From the NCBI RefSeq assembly GCF_004138325.1, contig NZ_SBLB01000004.1, forward strand, positions 186,001 through 250,000: 64,000 bases of DNA. Direction: 5' to 3'. This stretch comes from Spirosoma sordidisoli. Lineage in GTDB: Bacteria > Bacteroidota > Bacteroidia > Cytophagales > Spirosomataceae. The first letter of the stretch is position 1. Each line of letters begins with the position of its first letter. A model generated the notes under the pieces. It searched no databases. It had not been told where the DNA came from and was given only the letters and a program-made list of their open reading frames with translations. Position numbers and translations under genes: made by a program. Shown here piece by piece: positions 1 to 8,192 of this stretch.

Positions 1-16
1 GTTGGTGAAGGGTTCC

Positions 17-1030
17 TCAGGCTTTGCCTCCGTTCAGGGCCATCTGCAACGCCAGCACTATGCTTCGGTTGCCCAGCTCGACCTTAAACTTGTTATGTTC
101 CAGCGGTTGGGCAGCGGCCATCTCGGCGTCGGCAGCCCGTTTGAAGTTGGCGGGGGTGGCTTCCTGACCGATCAGCATTTTTTCGGCCGTCAGCGCCCGC
201 CACGGTTTATGTGCCACTCCGCCCATTGCGATGCGGGCCTGAACGATGCGGTTGCCCGTTTCGCTCACCTCCAGGGCGGCTGCCACCGAAAGCAGGGCAA
301 AGGCGTAGGACGCCCGGTCGCGCACTTTGAGGTAGTACGACCTGTCGGCAAAGCGGTTCTGCGGCAGGTCGATGGCGGTAATCAGCTCCCCGTGGGCCAG
401 GTTGGTATCCTGCTCGGGGGTATTGCCGGGGAGCCGGTGGAAATCGGCGAAGGGTATACTCCGCTCCTGCCCGCTGGCCGTTCTGACCCTGACTACTGCG
501 TCGAGAGCCGCCAGGGCAATGGCCATATCGGAGGGGTAAACGGCCACGCATTTTTCGGACCAGCCGAAGATGGCGTGCAGCCGGTTGATGCCTTCCAGTG
601 CGCCACAGCCACTGCCCGGTGCGCGCTTGTTGCAGGGCATCGACACCTCGTAGAAGTACGGACAGCGGGTGCGCTGCAGCAGATTACCGCCGTTGGTAGC
701 CATGTTGCGGATCTGACCCGACGCGCCCGCCAGGATGGCCTGGCTAAGCAACGGGTAGTGCTGGCGCACCAGCGGATGGTTGGCCGCTTCGGTATTCTTG
801 CCCAGTCCGCCAATGGACAGACCGCCTTTGCTGGCGCCCGCCGTTATGGGTTTGATCTCGGCCAGGCTGAGATTGGTTATATCGACGAGGGCCGTAGGGC
901 GTTCGACATCCTCTTTCATCAGGTCGATGAGGTTGGTGCCGCCCGCGAGAAAGCGGGCCGTCGGGTTACCGGCCAGGGCCTGCGTGGCTGCGGCCGGGTC
1001 TTTGGCCCTTGTATAGGTGAACGGTCTCAT
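17..1030 (-). CDS. paoB: FAD-binding, 4Fe-4S subunit of a PaoABC-type aldehyde oxidoreductase
   Basis: Medium subunit (337 aa) of a xanthine-dehydrogenase-family enzyme that passes electrons from the molybdenum subunit to an acceptor through FAD. The N-terminal half holds the FAD-binding stretch FLAGGTNLIDLMKEDVERP and the glycine-rich ATNGGNLLQRTRCPYF. Four cysteines (TRCPYF, MPCNKR, GSGCGAL, SEKCVAV) make the extra 4Fe-4S cluster typical of E. coli PaoB/YagS and absent from ordinary CoxM-type subunits. It follows the 2Fe-2S subunit by 18 bp on the same strand. The large Mo-binding subunit is expected just beyond the left edge, so the operon is cut by the window. Subunit type is sure; the substrate (aromatic or aliphatic aldehydes) is inferred from the family. 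Confidence 0.92.
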   Translation of the reverse strand: MRPFTYTRAKDPAAATQALAGNPTARFLAGGTNLIDLMKEDVERPTALVDITNLSLAEIKPITAGASKGGLSIGGLGKNTEAANHPLVRQHYPLLSQAILAGASGQIRNMATNGGNLLQRTRCPYFYEVSMPCNKRAPGSGCGALEGINRLHAIFGWSEKCVAVYPSDMAIALAALDAVVRVRTASGQERSIPFADFHRLPGNTPEQDTNLAHGELITAIDLPQNRFADRSYYLKVRDRASYAFALLSVAAALEVSETGNRIVQARIAMGGVAHKPWRALTAEKMLIGQEATPANFKRAADAEMAAAQPLEHNKFKVELGNRSIVLALQMALNGGKA

Positions 1031-1048
1031 GGAATACGGGGTATAGGG

Positions 1049-1867
1049 TTAGGCCGAAAACCGGAAGGTCTGTTCCACGGGCTTGCCGCTATGAACCTCC
1101 TGAATGGCAGCTACAATATTGGGGTAAGCCCCACACCGGCACAGGTTGCCCGACATGCGCTCCCGAATCTCCTCGGTCGACAGCTGAACCGGGCCTGTTT
1201 TCCGGCGCACGTTTTCCGTGACGTAGCTGGCATCGCCCCGCCGGGCTTCGTCCAGCAGCGCCACCGCCGAGCAGATCTGGCCGGGCGTACAGAACCCGCA
1301 CTGAAAGCCGTCGTGTTTCAGGAACGCTTCCTGCATAGGGTGCAGCTGCGCGCCCGAATCGCCCGCGCGGGATCGACCCGTACCGGTCTGGGCCAGGCCC
1401 TCGATCGTTTTTACGGTTTTGCCCTCGCAGCTGGCCGCCAGGGTCAGGCACGACAGCACCCGCTGGCCGTTTACGAGTACCGTGCAGGCACCGCACTGAC
1501 CGTGGTCGCAGCCTTTCTTGGAACCCGTCAGGTCGAGTCGTTCCCGCAGCGTATCGAGCAGCGTCATGCGCGAGTCGACGGTCAGCTTCCGGGCGGATCC
1601 GTTCACGTTCAGGGCCAGGTTGACGCCGTTTTCGATGGCAGCGGCCGACAGCTCTTCGGGCATGGCGCCACTGATCGGTTTGGTAAACAGCTGCTCGGCC
1701 ACGGCCGACTGAGCGGCCAGCACCCCACCCCCGGCCAGGGTCATCAGCTTCAGGAAGTGCCGCCGGTTGACGCCCGTATCGAGGATTTCGGTCAGGTCTT
1801 CGGGCATCAGATCCTCGAAGAGTTTTTTCTCGTCGTCGGACAGGTCCAGGTTTTCGTTTTGGTCCAT
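1049..1867 (-). CDS. paoA: 2Fe-2S subunit of a periplasmic PaoABC-type aldehyde oxidoreductase, Tat-exported
   Basis: Small iron-sulfur subunit. Near residue 35-50 there is a twin-arginine motif (NRRHFLKLM) followed by a hydrophobic AGGGVLAAQSAVA stretch, so the complex is probably exported folded to the periplasm, as PaoA/YagT is. The first plant-type cluster is GCDHGQCGACTVLVNG plus RVLSCL; the second is QCGFCTPGQI and NLCRCGAYP. A linker of about 20 residues before the second cluster domain (GTGRSRAGDSGAQL) is longer than usual. The start is taken at MDQNENLDL; an in-frame ATG lies 15 bp upstream. It is transcribed divergently from the TetR gene and precedes the FAD subunit. Confidence 0.93.
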   Translation of the reverse strand: MDQNENLDLSDDEKKLFEDLMPEDLTEILDTGVNRRHFLKLMTLAGGGVLAAQSAVAEQLFTKPISGAMPEELSAAAIENGVNLALNVNGSARKLTVDSRMTLLDTLRERLDLTGSKKGCDHGQCGACTVLVNGQRVLSCLTLAASCEGKTVKTIEGLAQTGTGRSRAGDSGAQLHPMQEAFLKHDGFQCGFCTPGQICSAVALLDEARRGDASYVTENVRRKTGPVQLSTEEIRERMSGNLCRCGAYPNIVAAIQEVHSGKPVEQTFRFSA

Positions 1868-2096
1868 CGGGCAGTTTGTCAAAGCTTTGTGACTGGTTAC
1901 TCAGCACAGCCTCATCGGGCATAGAATCACCCCGAAGTAACCACCCGAACGCAGCTATTGTTATGAATTACCTATCAACGGGTACATCAACTAAACCCCC
2001 ACGCAGCGCTACGTTCCCGCCGGTGAGCCGGGAGAACCCAACCCGTTTTTTGCGTCCCCGTCAACGATGATGGAAAAACGCCTAGATTGACAGCCG
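1868..2096. promoter_or_regulatory. Divergent intergenic region between paoA and the TetR gene
   Basis: This 229-bp spacer must carry both promoters. A weak inverted pair GGTTACT (1895-1901) / AGTAACC (1936-1942) lies near the paoA start, but its 34-bp spacing is long for a TetR site. I see no strong palindrome or clear -7 box. Confidence 0.35.
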
Positions 2097-2669
2097 ATGA
2101 AAGAGATACAGAAAAGCTGGATAGAAAAAGGGTACCGGATGTTCGCGTATGGCGGGCCTCAGGAACTCAAGGTAGAACGGCTGGCCGCGGCTGTGGGCAA
2201 GAACAAATCGTCGTTCTATCACCACTTTGCCGATCTGGAAGTGTTCACCAGTATCCTGCTCGACTATCACATGGAGCAGGTTGGCCAGATTGCCCGGAAA
2301 GAATCGCAGTGTACGTCACTGGACGAGCTAATCGATATTATCGTTGCCCACAAACTGGACCTGCTGGTCAATCGACAGTTGCGGATTCATCGGACGAACA
2401 AGGAGTTTGAAGCGTGTTTCGTAAAAACGAACCAGCTCACGGTGCCCGCCATCATGGGTATCTGGTCCGCCATCCTGGGTCTGACCGATCAGTCGCACCT
2501 GGCCGGGCTGGTGCTTACCCTGAGCCTCGACAACTTCTACCTTCAGATAACCGACGAAACCCTGAACCACGGCTGGCTGACGCAGTATTTCAGCGACCTG
2601 CAGGGCCTGGTCCGGGCGTTCAGTACCACCGGAGCATCGCTCCCCGCCGTTCTGGACGGTAGCGTCTAA
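2097..2669 (+). CDS. TetR/AcrR-family transcriptional regulator
   Basis: 190-aa one-component regulator. The N-terminal DNA-binding domain ends in the recognition-helix signature GKNKSSFYHHFADLEVF (residues 34-50), the usual TetR pattern. The C-terminal helical part has no recognisable ligand signature. It is divergent from the paoA-paoB genes, which are its most likely target, and is followed after 52 bp by a small membrane protein that may be co-transcribed. No other start fits, because the HTH begins close to the N-terminus. Confidence 0.85.
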   Translation: MKEIQKSWIEKGYRMFAYGGPQELKVERLAAAVGKNKSSFYHHFADLEVFTSILLDYHMEQVGQIARKESQCTSLDELIDIIVAHKLDLLVNRQLRIHRTNKEFEACFVKTNQLTVPAIMGIWSAILGLTDQSHLAGLVLTLSLDNFYLQITDETLNHGWLTQYFSDLQGLVRAFSTTGASLPAVLDGSV

Positions 2670-2721
2670 AACCGGAGGTCTGCTGTAACTACCTATGCAC
2701 CTGCACACAAACCAACTCATC

Positions 2722-3177
2722 ATGCAGGAGACAGGAACACCACAGCAGGCGACAGGATCGTCGCACCGATTTCATAAGTTCTGGATCAAAATCACGGCCC
2801 TGGTCGTTGGCGCGTTCGGCCCCGTTTTCTCGTTGGGAACCATGGTCGCTACGGCCGAGCCCGCCCGGCTGACGCTGGATCTGTTAAGCTGGCCCATCGA
2901 TGGCGCCACGACCTATGCCTCGCCCGACACGCGGTTTCTGTCGGCGCTGACGGGCGGGTTTCTCATCGGGTGGGGCGTCATGGTCTGGGCGCTGTCGGTC
3001 TGGGTGTATGACAAAGCACCGGAAGCCGTTCGCCGAACCGTTGTCGTGGGCATTCTGGCCTGGTTCGTCTGCGACAGCACCGGTTCCGTTCTGTCGGGCA
3101 ACCCGTCGAATGTGGTATTCAATATAATCGTGCTGCTGATCGCGATAGGCCCGCTATGGCGCCCGGCCAGCCACTGA
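2722..3177 (+). CDS. Four-helix integral membrane protein of unknown function
   Basis: About 151 aa with hydrophobic segments at roughly residues 22-45 (ITALVVGAFGPVFSLGTMVA), 72-95, 103-122 and 130-148, so probably four transmembrane helices. I do not recognise a catalytic or binding motif; small membrane proteins of this kind are often annotated as hypothetical. The start is placed at MQETGTP because the nine codons upstream (MHLHTNQLI) add nothing conserved; the upstream ATG at 2695 is possible. It follows the TetR gene by about 50 bp on the same strand. Confidence 0.65.
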   Translation: MQETGTPQQATGSSHRFHKFWIKITALVVGAFGPVFSLGTMVATAEPARLTLDLLSWPIDGATTYASPDTRFLSALTGGFLIGWGVMVWALSVWVYDKAPEAVRRTVVVGILAWFVCDSTGSVLSGNPSNVVFNIIVLLIAIGPLWRPASH

Positions 3178-3366
3178 CCGGCCAGGTAACCATCCATCTG
3201 TCCCCACCGGCGGGGTTATCCCGTTATTCAGCCACAGAACACATACCCGGCGGCCCGTTCAGCCAGCGGTGAATACATTTGGGCCCGACCAATACCGGAT
3301 AAACTACTGACCAGCAGGGCCGAACATCTTCTTCCGGGCCTGCTGGCCGGTTCCCATTCACCGCCC

Positions 3367-4329
3367 ATGAAAGCTGCCATACACACCCACTACGGACCAC
3401 CCGAGGTCGTTCAGATCAGGGAGGTCGACAAACCCACGCCCGGCCCCCGCGACCTTCTGATTCGGGTCTATGCGTCGACCGTGAACCGCACCGACTGCGG
3501 ATTTCGGAGCGCCGAGTACGTAATTTCCCGGTTGTTCAGCGGGCTGCTGCGCCCCAAACAGCAAACGCTCGGCTGCGAGTTTGCCGGTCAGGTCGAAGCC
3601 GTTGGCACCGACGTGACGCTCTTTCGCCCCGGCGACCGAGTATTTGGGTTTAACGACAGCCAGTTTGGTGGCCATGCCGAGTACATGACCCTACCCGAAG
3701 ACGCGGCCGTAACGACCATCCCCGCCGGACTCGCCTATGATGAAGCCGCGCCCATTGCCGAAGGCGCTCATTACGCGCTCTGCAACATCCGGGCGTCCGG
3801 AATAACGCGCGGTCAGAAAGCCCTGGTCTACGGAGCCACGGGCGCCATTGGATCGGCCGCGGTGCAACTGCTCAGGCAGGCCGGGGTGGTCGTTACGGCG
3901 GTGTGCGCCAGCCCGCACGTAGGTCTCGTCCGATCGCTGGGGGCCGACCGGGTTATCGACTACACCCGCGAGGATTTCACCAAAACCGGTGAGGTATTTC
4001 AGGTGGTGTTCGATGCCGTTGGCAAAAGCTCTTTCGGGCAGTGCAAACCCATCCTCAGCGAGACGGGCAACTACATATCTACCGAACTCGGCAAAAACGG
4101 GGAGAACGTTTTTCGGGCCCTCCTGGCCCCGCTGCAGCGCGGCAAAAAGGTGCTGTTCCCGCTCCCGACAACTACCCGAGACGACATCGTTTTTCTGAGA
4201 GACCTGGTCAGCCAGGGAGCGTTCAGGCCCGTTATCGACCGGCGGTATCCGCTGTCGCAGATCGTCGACGCTTATCGGTACGTAGAAACCGGGCAGAAAA
4301 TAGGGAACGTAGTCATCACCCTGGCCTGA
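3367..4329 (+). CDS. MDR-family NAD(P)-dependent oxidoreductase (quinone-reductase-like)
   Basis: 320-aa medium-chain dehydrogenase/reductase. The GroES-like N-terminal domain contains LGCEFAGQVEAVGTDV; the Rossmann domain begins at LVYGATGAIGSAAVQLL (about residue 155). The catalytic zinc ligand set of classical alcohol dehydrogenases is incomplete, which favours a zinc-free quinone oxidoreductase / enoyl-reductase type. It would reduce quinones or alpha,beta-unsaturated carbonyls using NADPH. It stands alone, with a promoter region of about 190 bp before it. Confidence 0.88.
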   Translation: MKAAIHTHYGPPEVVQIREVDKPTPGPRDLLIRVYASTVNRTDCGFRSAEYVISRLFSGLLRPKQQTLGCEFAGQVEAVGTDVTLFRPGDRVFGFNDSQFGGHAEYMTLPEDAAVTTIPAGLAYDEAAPIAEGAHYALCNIRASGITRGQKALVYGATGAIGSAAVQLLRQAGVVVTAVCASPHVGLVRSLGADRVIDYTREDFTKTGEVFQVVFDAVGKSSFGQCKPILSETGNYISTELGKNGENVFRALLAPLQRGKKVLFPLPTTTRDDIVFLRDLVSQGAFRPVIDRRYPLSQIVDAYRYVETGQKIGNVVITLA

Positions 4330-4343
4330 GCCCGGCTCGGTCG

Positions 4344-4450
4344 CTATACCGTTTGCAGGTAGATGGCTTCCAGCTCCCGGGCCCGGAAAATGTCGTGCGC
4401 GGCCATCAGAATCGCAGCCCCATCGGTACTGAGCCTGTGCAGGATGTACG
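4344..4450 (-). pseudogene. C-terminal fragment of an ABC-transporter ATPase
   Basis: Read on the minus strand, this stretch encodes about 34 codons ending in a stop at 4344. They contain LSTDGAAILMAAHDIF and RARELEAIYLQTV. The pattern (hydrophobic Walker B follow-on, A-x-H-D switch histidine, then RARELA) is that of the end of an ABC ATP-binding subunit. Nothing upstream continues it, so it is a remnant. Confidence 0.5.
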
Positions 4451-4516
4451 AACAACGAAGAGGCTAACGATTGGCTTCATGACGGCCTGGTTCGTAGCGG
4501 ACGGTGGGGGTATGAA

Positions 4517-4963
4517 TTATGGATTCGGAGCTGGGGTCAGCTCGTTGAGCCGAACCTGTATCTGTTTGATGCTGGTCAGGGTGGCGCGCTGCAGATCGCG
4601 CATCTGTTCGGCCGGCAGATCGGCCAGGGTAGCGTCGGCATGCTGGTGGCTATGGTGTCCGTGTTCATGCGTATGGGTATGAGGCATACCGGGTACTTCG
4701 ACCAGATTGGCCTCCCAGTCTTCAAAGGCTTTTTTCAGGCTATCGAGCGAAACCACCACTGCGGCTGGCTTTTTCTGGGCCGTATATACCGCCTTCAGCG
4801 AATCGATCTGATCGATTTTCGGCTCCAGCACGGCCTGAATATCGGTAGCCTGCCGGTGGTACGTTGCTGCTTCTTCCAGCAGTGGATCTTGCTGACCAGA
4901 CGATGAACAGGCGGATAAAGCACCCATCAGGCAAAGCGTGTAAACAAGTCGATTCGGTTGCAT
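4517..4963 (-). CDS. Histidine-rich lipoprotein, probable zinc-binding
   Basis: 148-aa predicted lipoprotein: signal peptide MQPNRLVYTLCLMGALSAC with a lipobox cysteine in LSAC. The body is a helical, coiled-coil-like segment (ATYHRQATDIQAVLEPKIDQ) and then a metal-binding-type cluster HTHTHEHGHHSHQHAD near residue 105. Such His runs occur on periplasmic zinc-handling proteins. The start at 4963 is chosen because it gives a perfect lipoprotein signal; upstream in-frame codons run through a palindromic operator at 4995-5013. That site, matching one before the MerC gene, suggests zinc control. Function is inferred. Confidence 0.75.
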   Translation of the reverse strand: MQPNRLVYTLCLMGALSACSSSGQQDPLLEEAATYHRQATDIQAVLEPKIDQIDSLKAVYTAQKKPAAVVVSLDSLKKAFEDWEANLVEVPGMPHTHTHEHGHHSHQHADATLADLPAEQMRDLQRATLTSIKQIQVRLNELTPAPNP

Positions 4964-4994
4964 AGGCTGGTTGTTTAGCCAGCAAAATAAAAAA

Positions 4995-5013
4995 TTTGCA
5001 ACTATGTTGCAAA
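4995..5013. promoter_or_regulatory. Palindromic operator, probable Zur/Fur-family site
   Basis: TTTGCAACTATGTTGCAAA is a perfect inverted repeat with 8-bp arms and a 3-nt centre, 32 bp upstream of the His-rich lipoprotein start. The same core (TTGCAAC-N3-GTTGCAA) occurs at 6481-6497 before the MerC gene. Assignment to a zinc-responsive Fur-family repressor is inference from the genes it precedes. Confidence 0.65.
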
Positions 5014-5072
5014 AACAAATCAGCCAATAAGCGGCCTGGGCTGAGTTGAGCAACCTTATGCGCAGCGGCCGG

Positions 5073-6026
5073 TCAGACGTAGGCTCCCGCCAGTCGGGTC
5101 TGTCGACGAATGTCTTCATCGATCAGCTGCCGGTTCAGCCACGCGCCCGTTTTGGCTCCGCTGGCCACCGCGATAGCCACCTGCCGAAACAGGGTGGTTG
5201 CATCACCAGCCGCATAGACACCGGGAACGTTCGTCTCGCCGGCCTCTGTAGTTTTTATCAGGCCGTGCTCGGTCAGGGTACAGCCCAGCTGACTGGCCAG
5301 ATCAGTATGCTGGCGGAAGGGTACCCGCGCAAAAACAGCCGCCGGATGGGCCCGTGTCCCATCAGCGAACAGCACAGCGGTTAGCCGGCCTTCTTCGTGC
5401 TCGAGAGCCGCAATTGGGGTGTCGACAATCGGAATCTGCAGTTGAGCCAGGGTCTGCCGCTGATCGGGGGTCAGGGTGGCCGGTCCGTTGGTGAACAGGG
5501 TGAGCTGGCGGCTCCACTGCTGAATCAGGCTGGCCATATCGTACCCAACATCGCCATTGGCCAGGATACCCAGCGGCTGCCCGTGTACTTCATACCCGTG
5601 GCAGTAAGGACAATGCAGCACCGACCGGCCCCAGCATTCGGCAAAGCCCGGCAGCTCGGGCATGATATCGAACAGCCCCGTTGCCAGCAGCAGCGCACGA
5701 CCCGAAAACTGTAAATCGCCCCCATCGGCCGACGTTGTTGTAACGCTGAATCCGTGCTCAGTGCGGGCGGCCCGGGTAGCAGTGCCCGACCAGAACTGCA
5801 CGCCCGGGTACTGGCTGATCTGCTCGCGGGCTGCGGTCACTAACTCCGCCGGGGTTGCTCCGTCGCGGGTCAGAAAACCGTGCGAGTGGGGCGTTTGCCG
5901 GTTGCAGGGCTGCCCCGCGTCGATGACCAGCACCCGACGTACCGCCCGGCCGAGTACCAGCGCGGCACTAAGCCCGGCACTGCTGCCCCCTACTATAATT
6001 ACATCGTAATGCTCGCGGATGGTCAT
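5073..6026 (-). CDS. Thioredoxin-reductase-like NAD(P)/FAD-dependent oxidoreductase
   Basis: 317-aa two-domain flavoprotein. FAD-binding motif GGSSAGLSAALVLGRA lies at residues 12-27; the redox-active dicysteine is CPYCHGYEV near residue 137, a variant of the CATCDG of TrxB that is common in stand-alone TrxR-like proteins; the C-terminal FAD motif is GVYAAGDAT. It starts 30 bp after the MerC-domain gene on the same strand, so both probably form one transcript under the palindromic operator at 6468-6510. It would reduce a disulfide or a small-molecule thiol; the partner is unknown. Confidence 0.88.
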   Translation of the reverse strand: MTIREHYDVIIVGGSSAGLSAALVLGRAVRRVLVIDAGQPCNRQTPHSHGFLTRDGATPAELVTAAREQISQYPGVQFWSGTATRAARTEHGFSVTTTSADGGDLQFSGRALLLATGLFDIMPELPGFAECWGRSVLHCPYCHGYEVHGQPLGILANGDVGYDMASLIQQWSRQLTLFTNGPATLTPDQRQTLAQLQIPIVDTPIAALEHEEGRLTAVLFADGTRAHPAAVFARVPFRQHTDLASQLGCTLTEHGLIKTTEAGETNVPGVYAAGDATTLFRQVAIAVASGAKTGAWLNRQLIDEDIRRQTRLAGAYV

Positions 6027-6055
6027 GTTGTATGTTGGTTGGTGTCAATGGCCGC

Positions 6056-6433
6056 TCAATGAACGTGATGCGTACGGCAGTAATGGATATTGGCCAGGTG
6101 CGTCACAACCAGGCCCAGGGAGGCCGCGTAGGCCAGGTATTCGAATCCTTCGTTCAGCTCCTCGAACACCAGCCCGGTAGCGAACAGCCCCAGAAACCCC
6201 CAGAGGGCAAACCGGATCGAGCGGGAGGTATGCCGGGTAGCTGACCAGACCGCCCCCATATTGACGATGATGAACAGATAATCCAGACTCAGGAAGCCGG
6301 CCCGAAGCGAATCATGCGTGAGCCAGGTAGAGGTCATCAGCAATACCGGGGTGAGAATACAGTGGATAAGGCAGAGTAGCGAACCGGTGATACCGATGTA
6401 GTCGGCCCGGCGACGGAGTACGTGTGTAGCCAT
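6056..6433 (-). CDS. MerC-domain membrane protein
   Basis: 125-aa protein with four predicted transmembrane helices. The metal-binding signature of MerC-family proteins is in helix 1 (SLLCLIHCILTP, a C-x3-C pair), and a histidine-rich tail (HYCRTHHVH) closes it. In Bacteroidetes this family usually lies outside mercury operons and is linked to zinc or other divalent-metal control. The start at 6433 (MATHVLRRRADY) is preferred; further upstream the frame runs through the palindrome at 6468-6510. The thioredoxin-reductase-like gene follows in the probable operon. Confidence 0.82.
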   Translation of the reverse strand: MATHVLRRRADYIGITGSLLCLIHCILTPVLLMTSTWLTHDSLRAGFLSLDYLFIIVNMGAVWSATRHTSRSIRFALWGFLGLFATGLVFEELNEGFEYLAYAASLGLVVTHLANIHYCRTHHVH

Positions 6434-6467
6434 ACCAGATGGGTTGATCGATAGGCAAAGGTAAAGA

Positions 6468-6510
6468 ACAGGATTCATTTTTGCAACATTGTTGCAAAAA
6501 TGAATCCTGT
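6468..6510. promoter_or_regulatory. 43-nt perfect palindrome before the MerC gene
   Basis: Two 20-nt arms (6468-6487 and 6491-6510) around ATT are exactly complementary. The core TTTGCAACATTGTTGCAAA matches the operator at 4995. The arms are far longer than one regulator dimer needs, so tandem dimers, a hairpin in the leader RNA, or both are possible. It ends 35 bp upstream of the MerC start. Confidence 0.75.
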
Positions 6511-6622
6511 AGACTCTGATGGGGTTGCAAATAGCCTCACCGTTTGTCACATACCGGTTGGCTTCCTGTAGCATACGCTGCTATTTTGTATAGCCCCCCT
6601 CTAATTGCGGGCACCCTTCCCG

Positions 6623-7846
6623 ATGAAAAAAATACTGGTGTCGTTCGCCCATGCGCTGCAAAACATCCGCACTCGTTTTTTTCATACGGTGCTGTCCATT
6701 CTGGGGATCGTGATCGGGGTAGCGGCTTTGGTTGCTATTCTGTCGCTGATTGACGGTATGGAGCAGTACGCGCGCGAGCAGATCACCAGGACCACCTCGC
6801 TGAAAGCCGTACTGGTACAGTCGAATCCCTATAAAGTAGTCAACGAGGTACAGGTTCGGAAAAGCGAATACGACTACCTCGACGCCAAAAGATGGGGGGC
6901 TATGCGGTCATCGCTGAGCAAACCCGCCGGGACCTACCTCTACTGGCAGCAGAACAGCGAGATCAGCGTGGTGTCCGATACGGGCAAAATCGGTACGATT
7001 GTTACGGGGACCAGCCTGCCCCTCCACCCCAATCTGACGCTGGTTCACGGCCGGGTCTTCACCGAACCGGAGCTGCAGAGGGCGCGTGGGGTGGCGGTTG
7101 TCAACCAAATTCTGGCCCGTCAGCTGGTCGGCAAACAACCTGAAAAATCAGCCCTCGGTCGACAGCTACGCTACGGCGGAACAACGCTGACCGTGATCGG
7201 TATTCTGGCCGACAAGGATGCCAAAGCCGGCCAGCTGCTGATGCCGATAACGCTGCTCCCCGACAGTGCGTTGCGGGCATCTCCGCCCATGGGTGTCATC
7301 GAAGCCAATACCGTAGAAGATGTACCAGCGCTGAAAACCGACGTAGACACCTGGCTGAAAGCCAACATGAAGGGTCAGCCGGATGATTTCGTACTTATCA
7401 CCAACGAGCAGCGCGTCAGCCAGGCGACCCAGGGCTTTTTACTGTTCCGGCTGATCATGGGCCTGATTGTAGGCATCTCGGTGCTGGTCGGCGGCATCGG
7501 TGTAATGAACGTACTGTTAATTTCGGTCACGGAACGAACCGTAGAAATTGGCGTTCGGAAAGCGCTTGGCGCTAAAAGGCGGGATATCATGTGGCAGTTT
7601 CTGTCGGAATCGATCACGATCTCGACCTTTGGCAGCCTGTTGGGGCTGGGTCTGGGTCTGTTGAGCACACTGGCGTTTATCCCCATCGTGAAAGCGCTGA
7701 CCGACGTATCGTTTCAGGTGGCCTACACCTGGAACACCTTTATCCTGATCATGGTCATCGCCATGCTGATCGGCGTCATCTTCGGCACCTACCCCGCCCT
7801 GCGAGCCGCCCGGCTCGACCCCGTCGAAGCCATCCGTCGCGAGTAG
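6623..7846 (+). CDS. MacB-like ABC transporter permease
   Basis: 407-aa single-module MacB/FtsX permease: an N-terminal transmembrane helix (FHTVLSILGIVIGVAALVAI), a large periplasmic MacB_PCD domain (about residues 45-260), then three helices with the coupling motif TVEIGVRKALGAKRRDIMWQF near residue 310. It would work with a separate ATPase and a periplasmic adaptor to export peptides or lipids, or for mechanotransmission. Neither partner is adjacent; only an ATPase scrap lies nearby at 4344. The start at MKKILVSF is chosen over an ATG six codons upstream because the cytoplasmic leader then fits the family. The stop codon lies inside the first arm of the repeat at 7843. Confidence 0.85.
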   Translation: MKKILVSFAHALQNIRTRFFHTVLSILGIVIGVAALVAILSLIDGMEQYAREQITRTTSLKAVLVQSNPYKVVNEVQVRKSEYDYLDAKRWGAMRSSLSKPAGTYLYWQQNSEISVVSDTGKIGTIVTGTSLPLHPNLTLVHGRVFTEPELQRARGVAVVNQILARQLVGKQPEKSALGRQLRYGGTTLTVIGILADKDAKAGQLLMPITLLPDSALRASPPMGVIEANTVEDVPALKTDVDTWLKANMKGQPDDFVLITNEQRVSQATQGFLLFRLIMGLIVGISVLVGGIGVMNVLLISVTERTVEIGVRKALGAKRRDIMWQFLSESITISTFGSLLGLGLGLLSTLAFIPIVKALTDVSFQVAYTWNTFILIMVIAMLIGVIFGTYPALRAARLDPVEAIRRE

Positions 7847-8192
7847 AGACGCGACCCCTCGCGTCTCTGTGCGTCTCCTCGCGTCTCTGTGCGTCTCCTC
7901 GCGTCTCTGTGCGTCTCTGTGCGTCTCTATACATCTCTATACATCTCTGTACGTCTCTGTACATCTCCCTCGCGTCTCTGTGCGTCTCTGTGCGTCTCCT
8001 GTACGTCAGCAATTACCTTATCCCTTAGGTCTAACACGCGTCAGCAATTCAGGCGTCTCCTATTCCTGCTTCAATCAGTCTGGTTAGGTTGCTTGCCAGC
8101 GTATAGGCGGTAATTGATAAAAGAAGAAAAAAGAGTTGCTGACGCGCAGATGATTGCTGACGCAGGGGAGACGCGATGGGTCGCGTCTCTAC
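7843..8192. repeat. Composite repeat: 10-bp tandem array within nested inverted repeats
   Basis: The outer arms GTAGAGACGCGACCC (7843-7857) and GGGTCGCGTCTCTAC (8178-8192) are exact reverse complements. Inside lies a near-perfect 10-bp array (units GCGTCTCTGT, GCGTCTCCTC, ACATCTCTAT) from 7861 to about 8000, some 14 copies. Then come CGTCAGCAATT at 8004 and 8039, facing inverted GTTGCTGACG at 8135 and ATTGCTGACG at 8153. The last 25 bp (8168-8192) also fold into their own hairpin. The left arm overlaps the stop of the permease gene. It resembles a MITE or REP-type element grown by slippage. Confidence 0.8.

Noticed and set aside
2..1924. A 640-codon open frame on the plus strand
   Set aside because: It is antisense to the clearly recognised paoA and paoB genes and has no domain; high GC keeps the opposite frame open.
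7861..8000. CRISPR-like regular array
   Set aside because: Units are 10 bp and contiguous without spacers; no cas genes.
7776..8012. Open frames on both strands through the 10-bp array
   Set aside because: Low-complexity Arg/Thr or Ser/Leu repeats created by the array; no start context or homology.
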